Assembly (NCBI GenBank): GCA_043228905.1
Contig: JBHGNT010000010.1
Span: forward strand, 19,592,001 to 19,656,000
DNA: 64,000 bases
Direction of reading: 5' to 3'
Source: Azolla caroliniana
Lineage: Eukaryota; Polypodiophyta
The notes beneath the pieces were generated by a model that saw nothing but the letters and a program-made list of their open reading frames with translations, ran no database searches and was not told where the DNA came from. Made by a program: the position numbers and the translations under genes. Below are positions 41,976 through 53,825 of this stretch, one piece after another. The first letter of the stretch is position 1, and each line of letters starts with the position of its first letter.

Positions 41976-42214
41976 GAGTAGAAAGAAAGAAACAGCGCGG
42001 GTGTGGAGAGAGTTTTGAGAGTTTTGAGAGAGAGAGAGAGAGTAAGTAGTGAGGAACAGAGGGCCGAAAGACGCAGTGACGGAGAAGCAAAGGCATTGAG
42101 AAGATCTGAGAGATCTTTGTTTTCTGTATCTTTCTAGACTCTCTCTCTCTCTCTATCGACTCTGTCTGTCTGTGTTTTTTTGGTTTGGGTCAATCCGTTC
42201 TTCCTCCCCCCTCA

Positions 42215-44225
42215 ATGGAGACATTTACAGATCACAGCTGCGATGATGGAATCATCTCTCTCAAAGAGCACGATTACATCGGCTTTTCTTCCTCCTCCGA
42301 AGTCTCTTCCTCTTCATCATCCTCACCTCATGATGAGATTATCAATGGCAGCTTAGTGTGCGAAACTGACCTTAATTTAGGTCTTGGATTGGGTTTGAGC
42401 TTAACTACACCTGATCCCATCTCTTCTTCTTCTTCTTCATCATCATCATCATCATCTTCTTCTTCATCGGCTTCTTCTTCGTCATCATCATCTTCCTCAA
42501 CGACAGAGGTTTCAATAACTAACTCAAACCCCAACAAGCTGTTTGTGAAAAGGAGCTACTCCGACATGGCTTTGTCGGATTCAGGTGTGAAAACGTCCAT
42601 TCCAATGTGGTTTGATCAGAAAGAGAATCCAAGGAAAATTGATCCCTCCCACAAACCTCAATTGGAGCCTGTGAATGAAGAAATAGAGATCACACCGCCT
42701 GCCAAGTAAGTAACTTTATCTCTATTTTTTTCGTTTGCAATTAATTCTTTCGTTTTTTTTCTTTTTGCGAATTCATACATTATTTTGGTATTTTATCTCA
42801 CACATTCCATTATGATATGATCTATTGACAAGGCACTGGAAAAATGTGGTGAACCACTTCGTGTATCATGTTTATGTTAATTTCATGTGATCTTTTGAAT
42901 TAATGTTGTATGAAACCTAGAACATATGTACAACATATTGGAACTGATCTTTCAGCTTCTCATTGACATTCTGCTTATTTATTCTGCGAATACTACCTGT
43001 GAATTCTGCATTTTTCTCACGATTTTTATTATTGGAGATCCTTTCAAAAAAATGATTTGACTGTAAAAAGGTAGTCATTAGTTTTCGACCTAAAACAACC
43101 TTAAACGGGTAGGCAATTTTGTGATTATTATATCAGTCCCATTTATAGAAACGTTTTCTTCTGGTTTACCAGAGATCAAATTGTCGGTTGGCCTCCAGTC
43201 AGATGTTACCGAAGACAGACACTCAGCAGACCAGTTGAGACCTTCGTGAAAGTTAACATGGATGGCATCACTGTTGGGCGTAAAGTCGATCTCAATGCAT
43301 ATACTTCATACGAAAGTCTTATGCAGGCATTAGAAGAGATGTTCCAACCGTCATACAGTGGTACGCTTGTTTCTCAAAAGTTTCATTATCTGCCTGACTC
43401 TTGTACTGTTACTAATCGTAATTTTTTTTTTTGTTTGATGTACTTTGTTGTAAAAGAATCCATTTCTTGTATGAATAAGAAGAACATGTTCATCAGAAAA
43501 ACATCCATTTTTTTGTATAAATTCTATATATGTAACCATAGCATATGAATGCAACACAAGGGAATTCTACATATAGATAAGAAGGGTATGGAACATTTAA
43601 TGAGAGTATAATAAGGATTCCGGTGCTCTTTACTCATGAATGTATGTGATGGAAAGGGCTTACATACAGTTAATGGCTTGCTGTAAAGACTTACAATTGA
43701 TTTGATTTCATCCTACAGCTCAAGGACCGCAACGAATTGCTTCTGGAAGAGATCAACACTTTTTACTCTGTAGCGCCTCAGATTTTGTTTTGACTTATGA
43801 GGATAAAGACGGTGATTGGATGCTTGTTGGAGATGTCCCTTGGAGGTATAAATAGTTCTTTTGCTGCATTCATAATATCAATGCCTTCCTTTTTTATTTT
43901 GGCTTTCACTGAATTGCACAACAATATCCCTACCATTTTAGGTATTTACAGTAGTATACAATTTGACTGCGACATAGGGGTATTATGGTTAATTTTGGTC
44001 TTAGAAGCATTCTGCTAAATAACCAACAAACTAAGGATATTTTGATGCTTTTCTCCAAAAATTAATCGCCAAAGTTTGGCAAACACTAATCATACATAAC
44101 CCATTTGTCTTTTATTTTATTTTATTTACAGCATGTTCATCTCAAGTGTCAGAAGATTACGGATAACTCGGTCCTTGGAAGCTAATAGTTCCGGTACATA
44201 CAATTCGGTGTTCAGAAGTGCTTGA
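42215..44225 (+). CDS. Aux/IAA auxin-signalling repressor (299 aa, four exons)
   Basis: Exons 42215-42705, 43173-43360, 43719-43845 and 44132-44225. All introns are GT-AG and phases agree, giving 900 nt with stop. The nuclear protein represses ARF factors until auxin drives TIR1/AFB-dependent degradation. Domain I is an EAR repeat ([12 protein letters not shown], residues about 52-63). A serine tract from TCT/TCA repeats covers about 70-95, and a KR motif (VKRSYSD) follows. The degron QIVGWPPVR opens exon 2. Domain III is [19 protein letters not shown], and domain IV, with the PB1 acidic cluster, is [14 protein letters not shown] ... SSVRRLRI. The LGLSL-type domain I instead of LRLGLPG resembles the Arabidopsis IAA10-13 group. 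The first intron lies just before the degron, as in many family members. I chose the first ATG in frame; the frame is also open upstream from a TTG. It appears functional. Confidence 0.95.
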
Positions 44226-45300
44226 TTGGATGGTTTAATCAAAATGCATTTGTGTGAGCAATCAATCGAACAATGCATTCTGTACCATTGCAAATTGAGT
44301 GGCTTGTTTTTATTGTCGATCGTCTCGAAAATAAGCAATGGCAGAAGCTCACGATGGCTTCTTTGTTTGACTAGACATCTCTAAATAAGCATATTATTGT
44401 TTTCGCCAGTGTTTTTTTTTTTATGCATCTATCTATCCATCAAACACTTATGGGGTGTCCATTTTTTATGTCCCTTGATAATTATGCGGCAATAGCTGCA
44501 AGTAATGTTATTCTTTTTGAGGAAGTTATTTATGTGGCCTATTCGCATTAGCTGGCCATGTTATTTTTGGAACAAGGATACTGATTACAAATGAAGAAAG
44601 AAAGGATCATAATTTAACTCATAGACTTAGGTTAGGGGGTCCTTGACAGATAGGGGTGACAATAACATGTCAACCGAAAGAGAAACTGGGAGTCAAGGGC
44701 AATGGTTACATTATCATCATCGGATTTGACTTTGATAGGATCGAATACTTGATGTGTATATTGCCCTAATATAAAGCTCTCGAAACATATGTCACTTATT
44801 GGAATAGGGGACCATTCCTCGTTCCCTGACTGTTGATATTGCTTTAAATAAATGCTCAATATATGCTTTTTCAGACAATGTGAGTAAGAAATTATACATT
44901 ATTATTTTTATTCTGAACTGTACAAGGTTTGGCTAATTCCAGCCCAAGTCAGGTTTGTATATTGATTCTTGTTGTTTTAAAATAATATATTGATGAGAGG
45001 AATGCAAATGTTTTAAAAAAAGTGGACGAACGTAGTAATGATTCTAATGCTAATAATGCCATTTAATTCATTTAGTTATGCTTTATATTATGGATGGAAA
45101 ACCTTGAGATGGGGTGAAAACCCATGAAAGAAATGCTAATATAAAACGTGTGTGCAATTCCATTTAATCCAAGCATTTACCTATCATTAGCATGTAATTG
45201 CAGTTCATGTGAAGTCAACGTTTTGGACCTGAAGATTGAGACAAAAAAACTACACAAATCAAGCTTTTCTAAGCAAGTGGGACTCGAGAGTCATTTTGGT

Positions 45301-45527
45301 AGATAAAAGAGTTCTTAATCTTATCTAATGCTTGCCAACTCACACACATGTTATGATACAGGACCTTATTTGGGCTCCCCTCCATTTATAATCTTCGATT
45401 TGGAAGTGACCCTCTTGTTTCCCTAGGCAGTATCCTTGAATAATATTGGTCATCTGTCTGTCTGTCTCTCTATATATATAATGCATTGAGTTGGCAAGCA
45501 TTAGATAAAATTAAGACTATTTTATCT
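45301..45527. mobile_element. MITE-like element with 41-bp terminal inverted repeats
   Basis: The left arm (45301-45342) and right arm (45487-45527) are near-exact complements sharing ATCTAATGCTTGCCAACTCA, with about four differences. The loop is 144 bp. I see no convincing target duplication, so the superfamily is unknown. Confidence 0.65.
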
Positions 45528-45550
45528 ATCTAACTATACATATGTACACA

Positions 45551-45582
<32 letters not shown>

Positions 45583-47205
45583 TGCATATACATATGTACC
45601 TACAAACATTCATCCATATATACACAATCACATCCTTCATACATCCATTCATGCATATATATACATATATATTAGGCCATATATATATGCATACATACAC
45701 ATACCTGAAAATTTGTCTTTTTGGGCATGCACACCAAAATTATATTAGAGAGTCATCTTCAATGTTGGACAATATTGTCCAATAATTAAATATCTCAAAC
45801 AAGATAGTGAGACTCAAAATGTCGAACCACAATATGCAATAAAGGTGGGGATCTGGTGACTAACAAGCTCGAAAGTAAATGGTGATCAAATAAATAAAGA
45901 CAGAGAATTCTTGTACATGGCTTCACATGCAATTGCTCAATTTTTCGCACCTCATATCACATCTTTCATCAGTTTTTGTTCTCTTCAATTGGGTGAGTTC
46001 TTGTTTTCTTAGCTCTTATTCATGGAAAGTCTACGACTTCAAGGGTAGAACACATGAACATATCATCCTCACATTCTAGAAGACGTTGATAGTGTGACAA
46101 TTGTTCCACAAAAGGAGGAATATTATTCTACAATATGTTTGTTTGAGTGAAGAATTGGGGAGCTCCAAAAGGCTTAAGGGTGTTAAGGAAATCATTCGGG
46201 AGAAACTAATACATGTTAAGGCAATACACATAGATGAGGGTCACAAGGATGATCCTAATTGGGATAATTTATGGGAGAATATTGCCAATACCTTGTTGTA
46301 TGATTTTATAGAGGAGAATGAGAATGAAGCAAAATAATGCATTGATGAGGATGTGCATGATGTCGAAGTTGTTGCTAAGGTAGTTTTGGGAAACACGAGA
46401 TATAACTTTATGAACATTAACATCATTGATTGTAATAATAGGCTAACTAATGTTTAATGACGACAAGGTTTGCTTCTACAATTCTCATAAGTTCTCTCTA
46501 GGTGTAGTGCATCATTAATACATGCACCATTCGATGAAGAGCTTATTAGAAGTTATTGTTTCTCAATTCCAATCTCAAAGCTATCATTATGCTAAGATGC
46601 GACAACATAAGGATTGTCTATAGATAATCCATGTCTATCCCATTTGTTGTTTCAAGCCCTACATCATGACTATGCTTGATCTAATGTGCTACATGTGAAG
46701 TAGGGGACAAATTTCTATTTGATCTAATTACTTGCAATATGTATTCTTTACTTTAAGGATTCTCTTAGGCCCCATAATGAGATGATTAGAGTGCACTATG
46801 AATTTTATGATGTGGTTGGATGTATTGTGCATGACCCCCTTACTCATGAATTGAACACAAAGTTCGCAAAGGATGAGGTGGTGGACATGGTTTTAATGCT
46901 TCTTAACACTTATATGTAGTACGAGCCATGGTTAGGGTGGTCTAACAAATCAAGTTTCAAGCAATATTTCAACATTTTAAATGGGCAAGTGTTGTTGGGA
47001 TTCTAGTTATATGTCTCAATCTTGGAAGGTTGGTCTCATTACATCGATCCAAAGATGACATCACCTAAGTCATTTCATCAATGACAACCTATTTCTTTGA
47101 GTGGGCACAAAATCTTGACAAATAGATTCCGAAAATATTTGCCAAACCCAACCCAATACTTTCTTAATTGAGGTTCTAATACAAACATTAGATTTACATG
47201 CTCGC

Positions 47206-47206
<1 letters not shown>

Positions 47207-47272
<66 letters not shown>
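47207..47272. repeat. AG microsatellite
   Basis: About 33 uninterrupted units. Confidence 0.97.
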
Positions 47273-47276
<4 letters not shown>

Positions 47277-47837
47277 ATGTCTTCTAAGGCCAAAATTGGC
47301 CCATGAGACAAATGGTTTACAACAAAAAATGGGATATTTACCCATTCATCGAAAGTAAAAAATAAAAATAAAAATAAAAATAAGATAAAAATAGAGTTTT
47401 AAGCTAAATAGTTCTAGTAAATTAACAAACATGTTCTATATAAAAAACATGTTCTACAATGAAAATGATGTTATACTAGACCTAATTTCATTTCCATCCA
47501 AGTCTCTCGAAGAGAAGCATGGGGTCAAAGGGTTTCGATGTGGATGTGGCCTGTGGTCCCAATGTAAAAGGTACCCCAACCATAGCTTCTAGAGTCGACG
47601 TAGCTCGCGTTCCCTTATCTTCTTAATCTTTTCTACTTTGTGTTGACTTGTTTTGAAGCCCAACATCTGAGGGCGTTTGGTTGTTCTTTGCATTTTTGCT
47701 TCCTCAAGAGAGAGGCCAAGCGGCGTAAGTGTATCCACATTCATCGTCTCCCCTTGTTCTTGAAAAATTACACTAGTTACATGTTGATGAATAGTAAAAG
47801 GGTTATGGTTAACACTTTGTAATTTATTCTCCCTATG

Positions 47838-49329
47838 TTATTTTAGCTCTAAGATATACCTACCTAGTCTCTTTACATCCGGGGTATCTAATAGTTTGGA
47901 GACGGTGGGAGAGGGTCCTAATATGTCTTGGTATTCCGCCCGTATCTCGACATAAGTTGGGCACTTGCATGTGACGTGATACTCATCCTCTATCTCTGTT
48001 GCATAACCTACATAGCCTTTCCTCTCTAGGGACTCTATTAGCCTGACCATTCTCAATCTCAAGTTGGTGAGATGATATCCTAAGTTGTCCAATGGCCACC
48101 CTTAGTGCATTTGATAAGAATGTATCTAGATATCTTGGTCGTGTAATAAAACCTAACTTAGAGAAGAGCAAGAAAAATTCCTTATAATACAACATTTTAG
48201 AAGGGAGTGGCTCTCGTGGGGTGATCCATTTATATCGAGTGTAAATTTGCCATATTTCTTGGCGTATCACTTTATTACGGTCTTCATGAGAGATTAGAGT
48301 TTGATCAGTCCCATGGTTGTACTTAAGGGGAGGTAGGTTATTCATGTCTATGCCGTTTGCAAGTAACCAACTCATCACAATGCTATACCAAGAGCTAGTG
48401 TTTCCATACGCATGTAGGGATCGGGATGCCTCAAAGGCTCAACGGTATATCGTATCTTGTGGTTGGCTATGTATCCGATGAATAAAAACTACCACTTGAA
48501 AAAGCGTTTCTACTAACATTGGGGGCAGACTGAACTCTGCTCTAATAATGTCATGTGGTATTGTCGATTTGCTTCTGAGTTGAGGTGATAACATCATCAC
48601 CAAAGGTCTCCCTAATTGCGTCCACATGAAAGATGGTAGACCTAAAGCCCATACTACTGATGCATACATGAGGGAAGGGGTCACTAATGAGTCGAAGATC
48701 CATCCCTTAGTCCGTGGCTCTTGAAAGTATGCCTGGTGGCATTGTCTCTCTAAGAGTGAGAGGGATGCATAACCTCTCGTTAGCTTATCTTTGGCTGCTT
48801 GGGTCATCGAGAATTTACCTGAGCGAGCACTAAAAGTGACTCCCAAGTATACATATGATCCAACTACCTCAACTAGGTAATGAGAGAGGCTTAGGTGACA
48901 TTTACTCCTAACTCGGGACGATGTATGAAAGATAAGGACTTTAGTTTTCACTAGATTCACTACCAGTCCTCGTTTTGTACAAAAGTCATCTAGGGCATTA
49001 AGATGCTTTTGTAGGTCGTGTTCCGACTTCGAGAGCAAGACAATGTCGTCTGCATAGAGTAAGAGACTAACTTGCGTATCCCCAATGGCTATTCCCTTGC
49101 CTCCCTTACAAGCAATTAAATCCGTGATCTCATTAATGTAGATCCCAAAAAGAGTCGGTGATAGGGGGCAATCATGTTTTACACCAATGGTGCTAGTGAA
49201 ACAATCGGATAGGCCACTTGGGCATCTTACGCACCCAGAGACTTGCTCATATAGGGCATAAATGGCCCAGACCATGTCATTTGGTATCTCCAAGCTCTTA
49301 AGTCTATCAAACAACCTCTCCCTAAGAAT
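47838..49329 (-). pseudogene. Non-L1-type LINE reverse transcriptase fragment
   Basis: Read from 49329 to 47838. The RT has a conserved GVKHDCPLSPTLFGIYINE block and the catalytic site LLYADDIVLLS, followed by YVYLGVTFSARSGKF. After a TGA at 48436-48438 the same frame continues into LRISSHQLEIENGQANRVPREERLCRLC. A frameshift near 48000-48020 moves to the frame with IEDEYHVTCKCPTY, so the terminal Cys/His motif spans two frames. The SS-H-L-IE-G ... REER-C-C ... EDE-H-CP signature is one I know from non-L1 LINEs of animals, algae, bryophytes and ferns, not from the usual plant L1. The endonuclease and N-terminal RT are missing. The 5' end meets an AG/TG microsatellite at 49332-49371. Confidence 0.85.
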
Positions 49330-49331
49330 TG

Positions 49332-49371
49332 AGAGAGAGAGAGAGAGAGAGTGTGTGTGTGTGTGTGTGAA
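49332..49371. repeat. AG/TG compound microsatellite between two LINE fragments
   Basis: An AG run followed by a TG run, exactly at the 5' edge of the minus-strand LINE and about 25 bp before the plus-strand L1 fragment. Confidence 0.95.
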
Positions 49372-49394
49372 TGTAGTGTTTCTTTTGCACTGTT

Positions 49395-49863
49395 CCATTG
49401 GAGGATAGTACACATAGGTTCATTAAATGTCCTATAACGTATACCATTTGGAAGTACTTATCGGACATTTGGCAAGTTTTAACCCGTTGTTGTTTGAGAC
49501 CTCAACAATGGGTTTTTTCTCAATATGTTCAAAATGGTTCAAATGATAAGATGGAGATATTGTTCCAATTTTTACGTTATTGGGGTCTACAACACAATTG
49601 GAATATGCGTAATGCATTCATGTTTGATAATAGACATGGGGTGAAAGCCTATATAAAGAAGCTTAAAGGTATTCTCATGTGGAATTTTTGGATGTGAGAG
49701 CATGTGGGGATCATTTCCTCAAATGCATATTTAGGTTTTTTAATAGCATTACAGAACATCCCTCTCCCTACATAGGCATATGATAGGTAGAGGAGACTAA
49801 GAAGTGTTTTAACTAAGTGGATTTTACATGCAATTAATATAATTGTGTGCTTTTACCAAAAAA
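49395..49863 (+). mobile_element. 5'-truncated L1 fragment (zf-RVT end and 3'UTR)
   Basis: Positions 49398-49697 are open and begin EDSTHRFIKCPITYTIWKYL, the end of a zf-RVT domain. Then come about 160 bp of 3'UTR and a short A-tail after GTGTGCTTTTACC (49845-49863). The 3'UTR from about 49715 matches, in reverse, 63697-63837. Severe 5' truncation is typical of LINE insertion. Confidence 0.8.
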
Positions 49864-50663
49864 GAGAGAGAATGTAGTGTCATGAGAAAGAGTGTTTATG
49901 TGATGTATATAACATTTAGGGCACTTATATGAGAGATGCAAATAATAATACTATTGTATTTGGAGATTGTGTGTAAGCTAGAGGACTTCCACCAATTGAC
50001 ACCTTGTTGCATTGTTGTTGGCTTGGGGAAAGTCTTTATTGCTCATTTTGTAAGTATATATGTATTTTGATAAATCGTTAATGTTATAACAAAATTGGTC
50101 TCGCATATTACAATTCAAAAAACAATGTCAGTCATTGTATTACTATTAAGCATAGGAAAGAGACGATTTGAAAGTTAAAACACCCACATAGGTGAGATAG
50201 GTGTCGCATAGCTTAGGTGTCACACATAAGCCGTAGTTGACAGTAGTTGACATGTCTGACACCATTGGTAACACCTTTGCTCAAAAATGACAAAAACAAG
50301 GGTGTAAACTACTAATGACCCCCTTACAATTAGGTTACTAAGTTTGGTTGAGGCCTAAAACTAAGGATATTCATTCCAAAATGAAACCATGGGTAGGTCA
50401 AGCACCTCTAAAATTTAGGAGGCCTAGACCATAGATGTTCATTCCAGAACCAAAATGGTAATTTAAAGGACCACGTCAAAACAGTGGATGGATTGGACCA
50501 ACAAAAAAAAAAGATCTATGGTCAGCATTGAGCTAATTGGGCTACTTCAAAAATTTATGGCTTCGTGGTGATGCTATGGTATGCTCTTAACCATCAGGCA
50601 AACATCTAGAGAGACTGCAAGCAAAGTGTCATAAACTCACATATAAGTAACTAGAATAATATC
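49864..50663. other. Intergenic DNA upstream of the LRR receptor-kinase pseudogene
   Basis: About 800 bp of AT-rich sequence with no recognisable gene, repeat or clear promoter motif. Confidence 0.6.
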
Positions 50664-52372
50664 ATGATGTGTAACAAGAACTCAATCAATAGTGATAATG
50701 ATTCAAGTTCTCTTAATAATACTAAATTCATAAGGATTCTCTTCATGATCTCGACCATAATGTTATCGGTGCGCGACCCGATGGGGGTGAGGAATGCAGA
50801 TAACATTAACACCAATGCGTCCGCACTTTTGGACTTCCTCTCCAATATCCCATTCTATGACAAAACAAATCTGGGTTCATGGAATGGCTTGGCCACAACG
50901 CATAATGCTAGTGTGGTGTGTGATTGGTTCGGAGTGACTTGCACCAATAATCGAGTGATCGAGTTACGGATCCCGGGGGCGCGCCTCAATGGGCCCATGC
51001 CGAATTCTACTCTTGGAAGATTGACGGAATTGCGGGTGCTTAGCCTCCAGTCCAACAACCTCTCCGGAAACCTCCCTTCCGACCTCGCAAATTGCCGGAG
51101 CCTCGCCACACTTAACCTCAGCTCCAACTCATTCTCCGGAAGCTTCCTCCCCGATCTGCCTTCATCGGCATGGCCTTCATTGGTTACATTAGATCTTTCT
51201 TTCAACCGTTTCGCCGGGCCCCTCCCACCGTCCATGTCCAACCTCACATCTCTCGTCATACTCCACCTCCAGAGCAACAACTTCTCGGGTTCGATCCCCG
51301 TGATCCCGCGGCCTCCTCTCAAAGCTCTGGACCTTTCGGACAATGACCTCGAGGGGAGCATCCCGTCGTCCTACGCGGATCTCCCAGCCGAAAGCTTTAT
51401 CGGGAACGTGAAGCTCTGCGGCCCCCGCTCCCATTGCAATGCCAAAAAAAGACTCTTAGCGTGGGCTCGATCGCCGGGATAGTGTTAGCAATTGTCGCAT
51501 TCTTGTTCTCGTCCACACTATGCATTATCTTGGTGTATGTGCACCACACGAGATTTGTCCGGGCAAAAGAAACTAGGGGTAGTACTTGTCCACAGATTGA
51601 TGGGGATGCGGGATTGGTGGTACCAAAGGAGGCTGCCGGTTCGGGTGGAGTGACCCCGCCGAGTCTTTGGCCAGGTGGAGATGCGAACGTGCCCAAGGAG
51701 CTAGTGTTCTTCGAGCGGAGCCCGACGAGGCTACGAAATTCAAGTTGGATGAACTTTTGAGGGCATCGGCTAGAATTCTAGGGAAAGGTAGCTTCAGCAC
51801 CATGTACAAGTGCACCTTGGAGGATGGACTTGTGGTTGTCGTTAACTGACTCAAGGGGCCAGTTAGTAATGAGCATGAGGAGTCGGTATCCAAGATCAAG
51901 GCTCTCGGTGCCCTTCAACATCGTCACTTGGTCCCGTTAATCGCCTATTTCTTCATCAAGAGTGGCAATGAACAACTCGTCGTGATGAACTACATTCCCA
52001 GTGACAATTTGTCCACATTGCTCAAAGGTAAGGCTACGTGCCCTCTTTGTCTTTGTCTTCTTTGGCATTGCTTTGTCTTTGTCTTTGGACATGTGTGTTT
52101 GTCTCTCTCTTTAATAAACCACATGATTGAATTCACTGTATATAAAAACCAATGGATGACGATGCAATATGTAGTGAACCCGTCCAATTCCCCACTACCT
52201 ATGTTGTCATGTCACCTTATGCCTAATGCAAATGGTGGCCATGGTTTTGTATACTCTTACAAACATCTAGTTTACTTGGGTCAGGCCTTTTGAAAGTGTC
52301 TATCAAGGGGAACCACCATGCCAATATGCCTTTTAAGCAAAGTATGTGTCATTGAGTTTCATACACCACTCA

Positions 52373-52419
<47 letters not shown>

Positions 52420-53779
52420 AGCTTGGTGGTTTACACCGTAGCATCAAAAAATCAACAGTAACCCTCACTTTTACTTTTATCTCCTCAACTACCCTTGAGT
52501 TTTCGTTACTCTCCAAGGATACTCTTTAGAAAACATTAAATGAGAGAAAAGGGGTTGAATTAACTATTAACAATATCTCCCAAATTTGCTCCTAAGCAAA
52601 ATCCAGAAGAAACGAAAGGGGATGAATTGCTCAAATAGCACATAACGATAGCTCTTGAGGGAGTTTACAAAGGGTCTATAGGGAAAAAATAACAAAAATT
52701 TAGGGGAACCACCAAAACAATTAAAAACTTGTGAGAATTTTTAGAGTGTTTCCATATACAATGACAATGAAGAATGTAGACAAGGATATTCTCAAGAGGA
52801 ATGTGGACACAACTAATATTTATAGCAAATTAATGAATGATTGTAATGCATGAACTTGGAAGATTATCAACACAAAATTTACAAGATTTCATGCGAGCCA
52901 ATGAACCTATGATCACATATCATCCCATATTTCATTTGTCATGAACCTATTAGCAAAATATAGAAATCTTGGGAATTACAAAACATGAAATACATTAGGA
53001 AAAATTGTCATTTGGTCTTTTGCTTTTCACACACACATAAACATACATTTTTTGTTGCATGACCTTGTAATGAATATTGATGTATCATTTGCGTTAAAGC
53101 ATTAGATACCCTATTGTATGTCCATATATTAGGAAATCATCTAGAATAGCATATTCATGAGTGCATTATGAATATTTCAATTTCTTATAGAAACTCAATG
53201 TGGCTTGATACAATAGTATTTTATCTATAATTAGAACATTAGGCTTAAGTTTAAAAATCGAAATTGTCAAAGCTATATTAAGATCATTAATATAAAACAT
53301 AACACTTAAGAGTGACACTCATGTTTGTGTATATGATTTTTTATGAGTCAAAAGGAATATTTACTATAAAGTAAATCAAAGATGCCTAATGTCTTGCTTC
53401 TTTGAGAACTATACAATAAGACAACTCATTTGTCAAACTTTTATAGGACCTTAAGCATATTGGACTAATTCGCAAACCTTGTTGATATTAGAGTAATCAT
53501 ACATATGACATATATAGTACAAATTTGTAAACATGTATTAGTTTTTTATTTGGTTGCATATGAAAACATGAGAGAGAGAGAGAGAGATTGTGAGTGATTG
53601 ACTGTGTGTTGATTGTATATGGATGTCCACAAGGGGCCAACATGTCATCGTGGAACCAACAATCCTTAAAACACTTTCTCTGGTCATGTAAATTGGTGAC
53701 TTTAACATGGTAGAATAGGAAGAAATAACTACCAAAAGCTCAAATAAAAAAATAGACTTTTTGTCACAATTTGTTTGTG

Positions 53780-53825
<46 letters not shown>

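Larger units (their letters stand above)
40480..42180. repeat. Microsatellite field upstream of the Aux/IAA gene
   Basis: At least ten simple repeats in 1.7 kb: AG (40534-40561), AAAAAG (about 40784-40812), CATA and CA mixtures (40871-41155), TTA/GTA (41213-41242), G-run (41382-41403), GTAT (41476-41514), CAAACCAA (about 41527-41560), AG (41566-41599), TAAA (41736-41787), TA (41788-41797) and AG (41931-41965). It runs into the 5'UTR of the only intact host gene in the window. Confidence 0.95.
44226..47837. other. Intergenic DNA downstream of Aux/IAA
   Basis: No gene is supported. It holds an inverted-repeat element (45301-45527), a CA tract (45549-45580), an AG tract (47207-47272) and an AAAAT tract (about 47361-47388). 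A 78-codon ORF at 46101-46337 and scattered coding-like text to about 46980 show no motif I recognise. They may be a decayed transposon. Confidence 0.6.

Noticed and set aside
46101-46337. 78-codon ORF with charged sequence
   Set aside because: I recognise no family and see no splice partners or promoter. It may be part of a decayed transposon, so it is described only with the intergenic entry.
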